A stretch of DNA of 28,794 nucleotides from Izemoplasma sp964435595 (GTDB taxonomy: Bacteria > Bacillota_I > Bacilli_A > Izemoplasmatales > Izemoplasmataceae): the NCBI GenBank assembly GCA_964435595.1, contig CAYSZV010000023.1, positions 1-28,794 of the forward strand. Direction: 5' to 3'. Under the pieces are notes generated by a model. It searched no databases, was not told the origin of the DNA, and worked only from the letters and a program-made list of their open reading frames with translations. Within the stretch, counting starts at the first letter, position 1. Every line of letters begins with the position of its first letter. This document shows, piece by piece, positions 7,369 to 14,429 of the stretch. The translations under genes were made by a program, and so were the position numbers.

Positions 7369-7695
7369 CTAGTCTAAAACTACAGCTGTTCCGTATGCAA
7401 TAATTTCAGCAGCACCAGACATAACTTGTGATGTTTGTAATCTAAATCCAACAACTGCATTTGCTCCTAGTTCTTCTGCATCTTGTAATAATCGTTCAGT
7501 TGCGATTTGACGTGCTTCGTTCATCATATCTGTATATCCAGTAATTTCTCCACCAACTAATGTTTTAAGTGCAGCCATAAAGTCTTTTCCAATGTTCTTT
7601 GTTTGTACTGTTGAGCCCTTTACATATCCCAACACTTTAACAACAGTTCTGCCAGGCACTTCATTAATTGTATATAACTCATGTCTTGAAATCAT
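7369..7695 (-). CDS. YbjQ-family (UPF0145) protein
   Basis: Small soluble protein of 108 residues matching YbjQ/UPF0145, a family often named putative heavy-metal-binding domain. Hallmarks are a central GEITGYTDMMNEARQIATERLLQDAEELGANAVVGFR helix-strand unit and a C-terminal strand ending EIIAYGTAVVL. YbjQ proteins form pentameric rings; their function is not established. It is the first gene of the operon, with AGGAGGTG before the ATG and a near-consensus promoter at 7731-7759. Family members frequently lie beside small membrane proteins, as here. Confidence 0.9.
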   Translation of the reverse strand: MISRHELYTINEVPGRTVVKVLGYVKGSTVQTKNIGKDFMAALKTLVGGEITGYTDMMNEARQIATERLLQDAEELGANAVVGFRLQTSQVMSGAAEIIAYGTAVVLD

Positions 7696-7730
7696 AAAAA
7701 CACCTCCTATTATTTTTTGTTCTATAAATT

Positions 7731-7759
7731 ATTATACACCCATATTATTGACAGTGCAA
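7731..7759 (-). promoter_or_regulatory. Sigma-A-type promoter of the ybjQ-ABC operon
   Basis: On the minus strand TTGCAC (7759-7754) and TATAAT (7736-7731) are 17 bp apart. No other gene start lies between it and ybjQ. Confidence 0.75.
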
Positions 7760-7795
7760 GAAAATTATTTTTTATTATTTTTCATACAATACATA

Positions 7796-7817
7796 GAAAA
7801 AGACTGTTTCCAGTCTT
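7796..7817 (-). terminator. Intrinsic terminator after the cytochrome b5-like lipoprotein gene
   Basis: AAGACTG (7800-7806) and CAGTCTT (7811-7817) pair around TTTC and are followed by TTTTTC on the minus strand. The gene's TAA stop (7818-7816) overlaps the stem. Confidence 0.75.
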
Positions 7818-8157
7818 AGTCAACAATACTTCCAATGATATCCAAATCATCCAATACCCTATCACCATGAGGTGCACTATTAATCAGTTCAGAAACATCT
7901 GTACCTGCCATCCCACCATTGTGAGACCCACCATTCCAAGCAGCAACATCTGTAACATCGTATACAACTCCGTCAACAGCAATATATGCATCCATTCCAT
8001 CTTTCCCATCATACATTGCTAATTCTTCTATAGTCAGCTCTAATTGCTCATCTACTATATCCTTATCTAAATCTGGATTTGGTTCCTCTGTTGTTTCACA
8101 TGCGCTCAAAGTAATAGCGCTAATTAATAAAAACATAAAAACTAGTATTTTCTTCAT
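7816..8157 (-). CDS. Lipoprotein with cytochrome b5-like heme-binding domain
   Basis: Surface-anchored protein of 113 residues. Residues 1-20 are a lipoprotein signal with lipobox LSAC (Cys20). An acidic linker leads to a cytochrome b5-like domain (about residues 39-112) of the short bacterial form: LTIEELAMYDGKDGMDAYIAV, VVYDVTD, then W-x-GGSHNGG and APHG. His79 and His97 sit where the two axial heme ligands are expected. ATG 8157 was chosen because AGGAGG precedes it; the frame extends nine codons further up without a ribosome binding site. It follows the YCII gene by 14 bases and ends in a terminator. An extracytoplasmic electron-transfer or heme-binding role is inferred. Confidence 0.85.
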   Translation of the reverse strand: MKKILVFMFLLISAITLSACETTEEPNPDLDKDIVDEQLELTIEELAMYDGKDGMDAYIAVDGVVYDVTDVAAWNGGSHNGGMAGTDVSELINSAPHGDRVLDDLDIIGSIVD

Positions 8158-8171
8158 TTTGTTCCTCCTAT

Positions 8172-8501
8172 TTACATTATACATTCAAACAACTCATAAC
8201 GTTGTCCATGTCCCATACCGAACAAAGGTGATTTGTTTAGTAATTCTATTGCGTGAATTTTATCCTTTGCTTTGATAATCATATATCCCGACAAATCACT
8301 TACTTTGTCATCTTTCAATCCATTCGCTTCGATTGCCACACCATTTATTAACGGAGATCCCATTGAAACCAAAAGATCACCCATGTCTTTTTGCCACACA
8401 CCCCACTGTGCATATATTTCTTGACGTTCTTCTTTTGAAGGTTCCAAAGAAGGATCAAATTTTTCGGTACTTGTATATCCAAATACTATAAATTTCTTCA
8501 T
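8172..8501 (-). CDS. YCII-domain protein
   Basis: Soluble protein of 109 residues with the ferredoxin-like YCII/DGPF-domain layout: an N-terminal strand (FIVFGYTS), a helix with YAQWGVWQKDMGDLL, a turn GSPL, and a C-terminal GYMIIKAKDKIHAIELLNKSPLF helix pair. Family members include dehalogenase-like and sigma-factor-associated proteins, but most have no known function. ATG 8501 was preferred to the GTG at 8504 because GAGGTG gives better spacing. It is co-transcribed with the cytochrome b5-like lipoprotein gene 14 bases downstream. No convincing promoter of its own is visible; the HAD gene terminator lies just upstream. Confidence 0.82.
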   Translation of the reverse strand: MKKFIVFGYTSTEKFDPSLEPSKEERQEIYAQWGVWQKDMGDLLVSMGSPLINGVAIEANGLKDDKVSDLSGYMIIKAKDKIHAIELLNKSPLFGMGHGQRYELFECIM

Positions 8502-8536
8502 CACTTCACCTCATCTTAATTTTACCAAATACTTCA

Positions 8537-8564
8537 ATAAAAAAAGGAGCACACGCTCCTTTTT
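8537..8564 (-). terminator. Intrinsic terminator after the HAD phosphatase gene
   Basis: AAAAAGGAGC (8541-8550) and GCTCCTTTTT (8555-8564) pair around ACAC, followed by a T run on the minus strand. The stop codon (8565-8563) touches the stem. Confidence 0.8.
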
Positions 8565-9249
8565 ATAATATATTATATAGTGATTCTAATGAATGAATCT
8601 CATAGTGTGGTCTTATTCCGGTATCTTTATAGTTCTTATGGGTCGGATTATAAAGTATTGTATCAATACCATAATTCAGTCCACCAGGTATATCAGAGGT
8701 AAGACTATCACCAATCATAACCATTTCCGATTTAGTAGGTAAATCAATCCCTTCTAATCCTTTGGTAAATATCATAGGATTTGGCTTTGCGTAGCCAATT
8801 TCCTCTGATATAATAATTCTTTCAAAATAGTGTGCTATTGCAGATTCTCTTATCCTATGTTTTTGAACTCGTGTCAACCCATTTGTGACAATAATCATCC
8901 TATATTTCTTAGATAATGTTTTTACTAGTTCTTCCGCACCATCAAACAAGAAGGATGCTTGAGAGAGGTGATCCATAAAACTATCACCAAATGATTTTGG
9001 ATTGTTATTGTTATCCATGGCTTTAAGAAATCTTCTGAATCGTTCTACTTTTAATTCTTTTTGTGTAATTTCTCCACGCTCAAATTCTTGCCATATGGCA
9101 ATATTTATTTTTCTATATAAAGGGATGTGATATTCATGATTACAATCAATTCCATGTTCATTCAATGCATTTATTAGAGCGTACTCTTCTGCTTTTTTAA
9201 AATCAAATAATGTTTCATCCGCATCAAAAATCAAAAGTTTATATTTCAT
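8563..9249 (-). CDS. HAD-superfamily phosphatase, YjjG/YfnB type
   Basis: Cytoplasmic hydrolase of 228 residues. HAD motif I is FDADETLFDF (residues 7-16), motif II IVTNG, motif III the lysine in GYAKPNPMIF, and motif IV GDSLTSDIPGG. An alpha-helical cap lies between motifs I and II. The FDADETLFDF form and the length match the YjjG/YfnB group, whose E. coli member is a pyrimidine 5'-nucleotidase acting on damaged or non-canonical nucleotides. ATG 9249 has GGAGG seven bases upstream, whereas the upstream in-frame ATGs do not. An extended -10 (TGG followed by TATACT) lies just before it, so it is probably transcribed alone. The exact substrate is inferred. Confidence 0.9.
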   Translation of the reverse strand: MKYKLLIFDADETLFDFKKAEEYALINALNEHGIDCNHEYHIPLYRKINIAIWQEFERGEITQKELKVERFRRFLKAMDNNNNPKSFGDSFMDHLSQASFLFDGAEELVKTLSKKYRMIIVTNGLTRVQKHRIRESAIAHYFERIIISEEIGYAKPNPMIFTKGLEGIDLPTKSEMVMIGDSLTSDIPGGLNYGIDTILYNPTHKNYKDTGIRPHYEIHSLESLYNIL

Positions 9250-9274
9250 ATTATTGCCTCCGTTCATCTTATTT

Positions 9275-9283
9275 AGTATACCA
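9275..9283 (-). promoter_or_regulatory. Extended -10 promoter element of the HAD gene
   Basis: TGGTATACT on the minus strand (9283-9275) is an extended -10 element about 26 bases before the start codon. A weak -35 (TTGCAG) lies 19 bp further upstream. Confidence 0.45.
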
Positions 9284-9305
9284 CATCCGATCAGAAAGTC
9301 TGCAA

Positions 9306-9332
9306 ACAAAAAGGCAACACTGTTGCCTTTTC
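9306..9332 (-). terminator. Intrinsic terminator of the mgl operon
   Basis: AAAAGGCAAC and GTTGCCTTTT arms (about 9309-9318 and 9322-9331) form a hairpin with a T-rich 3' side on the minus strand, 60 bases after the mglC stop. Confidence 0.75.
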
Positions 9333-9390
9333 TTCGAGATTAACTCTCTTTATTATAGGATAATGAAGAAATTATTCAGTATTTAAACTG

Positions 9391-10638
9391 TTATGTTTTT
9401 TTGATGTATTTTCTTGTATCTAATGCAACTGCTAATACAATAATTACACCTTTGATGATGTATTGCCAGAATACATCCAATCCTAAGAAGTTCATCGCAT
9501 AAGAGATGATGGTAAACATCAATACCCCAGCAACAGCACCAGAAATTTTCCCGATACCACCACTAAACGATATACCACCAACAACACAGGCTGCAATTGC
9601 ATCTAACTCATAGTTAATACCTGTTGCGTTACTCGCACTACCAATACGTGCAACTTCTAAATATCCACCTAAACCGTATAAGAATCCTGCTACGATATAT
9701 ACTAATACAGTTGTTTTTACTACATTTACCCCTGAGATTTTAGCAGCTTCAGGATTTCCACCTACTGCATACATATTTTTCCCAAACGTTGTTTTATTCC
9801 AAACCACCCACATAATGATTGTAATAATCATTGCATAAATGATAAGTAGCGGGATTCCCCACAATTCTCCAATAATTAAGTCTTCCCATCCTGAGACGAA
9901 TCCACCGATAGGTTGAGGTCCTGGGTCTCCAGAACTAAAGTACATTGATAAGATTCCGTATAATGCAACACTAGCTCCTAATGTAGCTAAGAAAGGATGC
10001 ACTTTGAATACAGAAACAACAAATCCATTAATCATACTGAAGAATCCAGATACCATCATTGCAAATAATAATGGTATGAAGTAGAACCATCCACGCATTG
10101 TTGCGTCAACTGCAACTCCACCTTCATATACAATATCTTTCCAAACCCAAGCTTCAGGTAATAATGGAATTGATTCATAGAATCTGTTACCATAGTCAAA
10201 TTCTTGTAATAATGATGCAGTAATAATTGCTGCAAATCCTACAGATCTCCCTAAACTAAGGTCGGTTCCTTGTAAGATGATAATTCCCGCAACACCAAGT
10301 GCTAAAATTAAACGTACACTTGATTGTGTAAAGATATTTCTAAATACACGAATACTTAAGAATTTTGGCTCAATAATGATTACAATCAAAATCAATGTCA
10401 TAATTACGATATAAATTGCATTATTCAATAACAATTCAGCCGTATCTCGACCTTCCCAATGATCATATTTTTCTTTGATCAATTCTACTTTCGCATATGC
10501 TTCTTCTTGTTTTTGATCTCTCACTTCTACGTCTACCCAAAATGTCACATGTCTCCAAATATTTTTGTAAAGAATAAACTTAAATAATTGGAAATATTGA
10601 CCTATAAGTCCTAAACCTAATCCTATTGTCTTATTCAT
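9391..10638 (-). CDS. mglC: Galactose/methyl-galactoside-type ABC sugar permease MglC
   Basis: Inner-membrane channel of the sugar importer, working with MglA and MglB. The conserved C-terminal part shows the family signatures GLGGYLEVARIGSASNATGINYELDAIAACVVGGISFSGGIGKISG and NPEAAKISGVNV. At 415 residues it is about 80 longer than the E. coli protein (336). The excess is an N-terminal segment with an amphipathic first 30 residues and a charged stretch (VEVRDQKQEEAYAKVELIKEKYDHWEGRD), plus a longer loop around residues 150-185. AGGAGG precedes the ATG, and the mglA stop is ten bases upstream. The related ribose and xylose permeases are less likely given MglB. Confidence 0.9.
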   Translation of the reverse strand: MNKTIGLGLGLIGQYFQLFKFILYKNIWRHVTFWVDVEVRDQKQEEAYAKVELIKEKYDHWEGRDTAELLLNNAIYIVIMTLILIVIIIEPKFLSIRVFRNIFTQSSVRLILALGVAGIIILQGTDLSLGRSVGFAAIITASLLQEFDYGNRFYESIPLLPEAWVWKDIVYEGGVAVDATMRGWFYFIPLLFAMMVSGFFSMINGFVVSVFKVHPFLATLGASVALYGILSMYFSSGDPGPQPIGGFVSGWEDLIIGELWGIPLLIIYAMIITIIMWVVWNKTTFGKNMYAVGGNPEAAKISGVNVVKTTVLVYIVAGFLYGLGGYLEVARIGSASNATGINYELDAIAACVVGGISFSGGIGKISGAVAGVLMFTIISYAMNFLGLDVFWQYIIKGVIIVLAVALDTRKYIKKT

Positions 10639-10648
10639 AATCTGCCTC

Positions 10649-12154
10649 CTATAAATATTCGGTCGTTAATTTGAATAACTCAGATTGAGTTGTTTCTTTT
10701 GTATTAACGATACCTGCAAGATGTCCATTACTCATAACGGCAATGCGATCTGTGATACCTAGTAATTCTGGCATCTCAGAGCTTACCATAATAATTGATT
10801 TTCCTTGACTTACTAAATCAAGCATCAATTGATAAATCTCGTATTTTGCTCCTACATCAATACCTCTAGTAGGCTCATCCATTAATAATATATCTGGATT
10901 TAATAAAAGCCATCTACCTATGATAACTTTTTGTTGGTTCCCACCAGATAAGTTTCTAATTAACTCTTGTTGATGAGGTGTTTTTATCCTCATTTTTTGA
11001 ATTTGAACATCAGTATCTTCAAACATTTTATTATTGTCTAGTAGACCTAAGAATCCTTTATATGCATGTACATTCGCTATTGTGGTATTGAACTTAATGT
11101 CTGAAACTGGATAAATCCCTGTCTCACGACGTTCTTCAGTAATCAATGCTAATTTATGTTTGATTGCATCTACAGTATTTCTAATATTTACCACTTCTTC
11201 ATTAATCAAGATTTCTCCCGACTCTAATGTTCTTGCTCCAAAGATTGCTTCCACAAGTTCTGTTCTTCTACTACCAACAAGTCCACTAATTCCAAGGATT
11301 TCCCCCTTGTTTAAAGTGAATGAAACATCAATTACTTTTGGTTCATAGAATGTTGTTAGATTTCTCACTTCTAGGATTGGTCCACCAACATTATGATCTT
11401 TATGTGGAAAACGATTTTCTAAATCTCTACCAACCATCATATTGATGATTTTATCCATATCTAATTCGTCAGTAGGTTTTGTACCAATGTATTGCCCATC
11501 ACGCAAAACAGTAACTTCGTCAGAAATTGCAAAAATTTCTTCCATTTTATGTGATATATAGATTATCCCTAAACCTTGTTTTCTAAGTGTTCTCATGATT
11601 TCAAATAGTTTATCTACTTCATTTTCTGTCAATGATGATGTTGGTTCATCTAATACGATTACTTTCGCATCATATGATATTGCTTTTGCAATTTCAACCA
11701 TTTGTCTTTGAGACACACTTAATGTAGACAGTTTCACTGTTGGATCAATATCTACATTAATTCGATTAAACAACGCTCTTGTATCCTCAAGCATCTTTGC
11801 TTCATCAACAAATAAACCAAATCCTGTTTTAGGATATCTTCCCAGCCAGATGTTATCTGTAACTGTTCTTTGAAGTACTTGATTTAACTCTTGATGAACC
11901 ATCGATACACCATTTTCTAAAGCATGTTTTGGATCTGTAAAGTTGAATTCTTTTCCATTTAAAAAGAATCTACCATGATCCTGTTTGTATATTCCGAATA
12001 AACACTTCATTAGTGTTGATTTTCCAGCTCCGTTTTCACCCATAAGAGCGTGAACGGTACCTTCTTTAACTTTCAAATTTACATTATTAAGTACAGTAAC
12101 ACCAGAGAATGATTTTGTAATATCTTCAAGTTCTAATAAATACTCCATACTCAT
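10649..12154 (-). CDS. mglA: Sugar ABC importer ATPase MglA (two nucleotide-binding domains)
   Basis: Cytoplasmic ATPase of 501 residues with two tandem ABC domains, as in all CUT2 sugar importers. Domain 1 has Walker A GENGAGKST, signature LSVSQRQMVEIAKAI and Walker B VIVLDEPTSSL. Domain 2 has a degenerate Walker A GLVGSRRTE (no lysine), signature LSGGNQQKVIIGRWL and Walker B ILLMDEPTRGID. The loss of domain 2 Walker A is normal in this family. ATG 12154 follows GAGGTG at good spacing, so nine codons of open frame upstream were excluded. A 107-base gap holding a stable hairpin separates it from mglB. Confidence 0.93.
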   Translation of the reverse strand: MSMEYLLELEDITKSFSGVTVLNNVNLKVKEGTVHALMGENGAGKSTLMKCLFGIYKQDHGRFFLNGKEFNFTDPKHALENGVSMVHQELNQVLQRTVTDNIWLGRYPKTGFGLFVDEAKMLEDTRALFNRINVDIDPTVKLSTLSVSQRQMVEIAKAISYDAKVIVLDEPTSSLTENEVDKLFEIMRTLRKQGLGIIYISHKMEEIFAISDEVTVLRDGQYIGTKPTDELDMDKIINMMVGRDLENRFPHKDHNVGGPILEVRNLTTFYEPKVIDVSFTLNKGEILGISGLVGSRRTELVEAIFGARTLESGEILINEEVVNIRNTVDAIKHKLALITEERRETGIYPVSDIKFNTTIANVHAYKGFLGLLDNNKMFEDTDVQIQKMRIKTPHQQELIRNLSGGNQQKVIIGRWLLLNPDILLMDEPTRGIDVGAKYEIYQLMLDLVSQGKSIIMVSSEMPELLGITDRIAVMSNGHLAGIVNTKETTQSELFKLTTEYL

Positions 12155-12207
12155 AATTTCACCTCTTTTTTGATTCGTCATTTTATCCTATTTTTAACAT
12201 CTACATA

Positions 12208-12247
12208 AGAAAATTATGGAAGCACATGATTTATGCACTTCCATAAT
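12208..12247 (-). terminator. Intercistronic hairpin between mglB and mglA
   Basis: ATTATGGAAG (12213-12222) and CTTCCATAAT (12238-12247) form a perfect 10-bp stem, followed by TTTTC on the minus strand. It sits after the binding-protein stop, where such stems commonly reduce read-through or protect the mglB 3' end and so keep binding protein in excess. Confidence 0.65.
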
Positions 12248-12261
12248 CTCATGTTAATTAA

Positions 12262-13272
12262 TTATTGGAAATCTTCGTAGTTATCTGCAGTTACAGCAAC
12301 ATAAGCAACACGTACAGCTTTAGTTCCAGTAGGACTGTCGATTACCCAATCAGTTCCAGCAACGATATCGTCACCATTTGCAGCATTGATAGCTAAATCG
12401 ATAGTAGCTCTTGCTTGGTTTACACCATCATTCAATACAGTACCGTTTAATTCACCATCACCAATCATAGTTAATGCTTGGTCTAATGCATCTACACCGT
12501 ATACAGGTAATACTTTATCAGCAGCGTCTAACGCTTGGAATGCACCAAATGCCATACCATCGTTATTACAAATTACTAATTCAATTTGGTCAGCGAATGC
12601 TGAAGTTAACCATGCATCCATAGTATTTTTCGCATCTGCAGTACTCCAAGTTGGAGAAGCAGCTAATGCTAATTCGTTTACAGTAATTCCAGCATCTGTG
12701 AATGCTTTAACTGATTCTAAAGTACGAGCTTCAGCATCTGGATGTCCAGGTTCACCTTTTAATAATACATAATCTAATACACCATCACTGTTTAAATCCC
12801 AAGAAGCGTTAGCTTGCCAGTCAGCAACCATCATTTCACCTTGGATAATTCCAGCTTCAGCACTATCAGTACCAACGTACCATACTTTGTCATAAGTATC
12901 CATGATTCCAGCTTCAGTAGCTTCTTTGTTGAATAAGATTAATGGAATATCAGCAGCTTTAGCTTTTTCAATAATAGTTTTTGCAGCAGCTGGATCAACC
13001 AAGTTAATAGCTAATACATCTACACCTTTATCGATAAAAACGTCAACTTGATCGTTTAATTTTGCTTGATCTCCCTCAGAGTCAACAACGTCTAATTCTA
13101 CACCTAATTCTTCAGCGTATCTTTCTAATTCAGGTCTAACTACACCATTCATGAAGTTGTCATTGTAAGTATAAATGTTAGCACCAATTGTAACTACACC
13201 ATCATCGCTACCACAAGCACTTAAAGTAAGCGCGAATACAGCAATAATTGCTAATAATAAAACTTTTTTCAT
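12262..13272 (-). CDS. mglB: Galactose/glucose-binding lipoprotein MglB
   Basis: Extracytoplasmic sugar-binding protein of 336 residues that delivers substrate to MglAC. A lipoprotein signal ends at LSAC (Cys20). The periplasmic-binding-protein fold follows: IGANIYTYNDNFMNGV, LAINLVDPAAAKTIIEKAKAADIPLILFNKE, NNDGMAFGAFQALDA and VYGVDALDQALTMI. The calcium loop of galactose-binding proteins is recognisable as DLNSDGVLDYV, and KGEPGHPDAEART is also typical. AGGAGG lies just before the ATG. The leader carries a cre-like site and a direct repeat, so catabolite control and the adjacent two-component system probably both act here. Glucose or galactose specificity is inferred from similarity. Confidence 0.93.
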   Translation of the reverse strand: MKKVLLLAIIAVFALTLSACGSDDGVVTIGANIYTYNDNFMNGVVRPELERYAEELGVELDVVDSEGDQAKLNDQVDVFIDKGVDVLAINLVDPAAAKTIIEKAKAADIPLILFNKEATEAGIMDTYDKVWYVGTDSAEAGIIQGEMMVADWQANASWDLNSDGVLDYVLLKGEPGHPDAEARTLESVKAFTDAGITVNELALAASPTWSTADAKNTMDAWLTSAFADQIELVICNNDGMAFGAFQALDAADKVLPVYGVDALDQALTMIGDGELNGTVLNDGVNQARATIDLAINAANGDDIVAGTDWVIDSPTGTKAVRVAYVAVTADNYEDFQ

Positions 13273-13297
13273 TTCCTTAATTCCTCCTATTTTTTGT

Positions 13298-13311
13298 TTT
13301 AAGCGCTTTCA
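13298..13311 (-). promoter_or_regulatory. cre-like catabolite repression site upstream of mglB
   Basis: TGAAAGCGCTTAAA on the minus strand closely fits the CcpA consensus TGWAANCGNTNWCA. It lies between the presumed promoter and the mglB ribosome binding site, where bound CcpA would block transcription. Confidence 0.7.
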
Positions 13312-13357
13312 TTGTAACCCCTTTCAAGGAAAATAAAAATGTGAATTTATACTATTA

Positions 13358-13388
13358 CTTTACAAATTCTTATTATTTGCTTTACAAA
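13358..13388 (-). promoter_or_regulatory. Direct repeat upstream of mglB, candidate response-regulator site
   Basis: TTTGTAAAG occurs twice on the minus strand (13388-13380 and 13366-13358) with a 22-bp period, close to two helical turns. AraC-type DNA-binding domains, as in the regulator encoded at 16131-17708, typically bind such repeats. The left copy partly borrows the T run of the upstream terminator. Confidence 0.45.
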
Positions 13389-13414
13389 AAAAGACTAGAA
13401 TCGCTCCTAGTCTT
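13383..13414 (-). terminator. Intrinsic terminator after the sensor sugar-binding protein gene
   Basis: AAGACTAG (13391-13398) and CTAGTCTT (13407-13414) pair and are followed by TTTTTTT on the minus strand. The last codons and the TAG stop (13409-13407) are inside the stem. Confidence 0.8.
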
Positions 13415-14429
13415 CTTCTAATTCAAAACGTTTATATTCAATCCAAATAAAACTTTCATTGTCTATATCAAATGAAATCGTGCTAGGGTCTCTTCCATGA
13501 ATAAGTGCCTCTACCAATTCAACAATTGCTTTTGATTGGGTCGACGAGTCGTTCAGTACGGTTCCCGCCAATGTTCCGTTTTCCAGATAGGGAATCGCTT
13601 CGCTCAATGCATCTACACCAACAACCGGAATCCATGCTCCATCTACATTATCATAATACCCATCTTCATTGATATCTTTAAAAACCTCTAATTCTATAAG
13701 TGCATCAATTGCCCCGATTGCCATCGCATCGTTATTACTAATAACAAGTTCAACTTGTTCCAAACTTGTAGGGATGTAATCTAACATAAAATTATAAGCT
13801 TCATCTGTATTCCAATTACACACTTCTATTGCTAACAAATCCAAATGATATCCCGCATCTTCTAATTCACTAATAACATGAACCGTTCTTATCTCTGCCG
13901 CTTGATGTCCTTGTTCACCTTTTAGAATTACTGTTTGTATATTATTATCTCCGTTTAAATCCAAACTACTTAAATTTTCTGGATTACCAAATAAATTCTT
14001 AATAATGTTGGCTTGTATGACGACGCTTTGTTCATCCAATGCACCAACATAAAATGATAGACTCCAAGAATTCAAATCTTCTTCCAGTGGTTCTCTATTA
14101 AAGAACACCACAGGGACATCATATTCTTTAGCCTTTTCTATTATCGTATATGCTCCCAATCGATCAACAGGATTTACTATAATAGCTTTTGGTCTTTTTT
14201 TCAGTTGCTCAACAATAATCTCATTCTGAATAATTTGGGAATTTTTAGAATCGAAACTAATCACTTCAAACAAATCTTCAGCATCTTCTAAAATTTGATC
14301 ATTAAAATTCTTAATATAAGGATCTTCTATATTATATATAATCAATGGTATTTTATCATATACTTCTGTTTGGCATCCACTTAAAGTAAAAATTAATACT
14401 AGTATACTAACCATATTCATCAGCTTCAT
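13407..14429 (-). CDS. MglB-like sugar-binding lipoprotein, likely sensor component
   Basis: Lipoprotein of 340 residues with lipobox LSGC (Cys19). It is a paralogue of the MglB encoded next to it, sharing the blocks NPVDRLGAYTIIEKAKEYDVPVVFFNRE, DLNGDNNIQTVILKGEQGHQAAE, SNNDAMAIGAIDALIEL and VVGVDALSEAIPYLENGTLAGTVLND. The sequences have diverged a good deal, and it has an extra acidic loop DINEDGYYDNVDGAW. It overlaps the histidine kinase gene by four bases (ATGA) and is cut off from mglB by a terminator. It therefore belongs to the regulatory operon, not the importer. Known precedent: three-component systems such as XylFII-LytS-YesN of clostridia, in which a binding protein passes sugar occupancy to the kinase. 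That role here is inferred. Confidence 0.88.
   Translation of the reverse strand: MKLMNMVSILVLIFTLSGCQTEVYDKIPLIIYNIEDPYIKNFNDQILEDAEDLFEVISFDSKNSQIIQNEIIVEQLKKRPKAIIVNPVDRLGAYTIIEKAKEYDVPVVFFNREPLEEDLNSWSLSFYVGALDEQSVVIQANIIKNLFGNPENLSSLDLNGDNNIQTVILKGEQGHQAAEIRTVHVISELEDAGYHLDLLAIEVCNWNTDEAYNFMLDYIPTSLEQVELVISNNDAMAIGAIDALIELEVFKDINEDGYYDNVDGAWIPVVGVDALSEAIPYLENGTLAGTVLNDSSTQSKAIVELVEALIHGRDPSTISFDIDNESFIWIEYKRFELEED

Noticed and set aside
11200..11300. Broken second Walker A in MglA as a sign of pseudogenisation
   Set aside because: A degenerate second site is normal in CUT2 sugar ATPases, and all other motifs are intact.
12386..12772. Rightward open frame of 128 codons opposite mglB
   Set aside because: Shadow of a strongly coding gene; no ribosome binding site and a low-complexity product.
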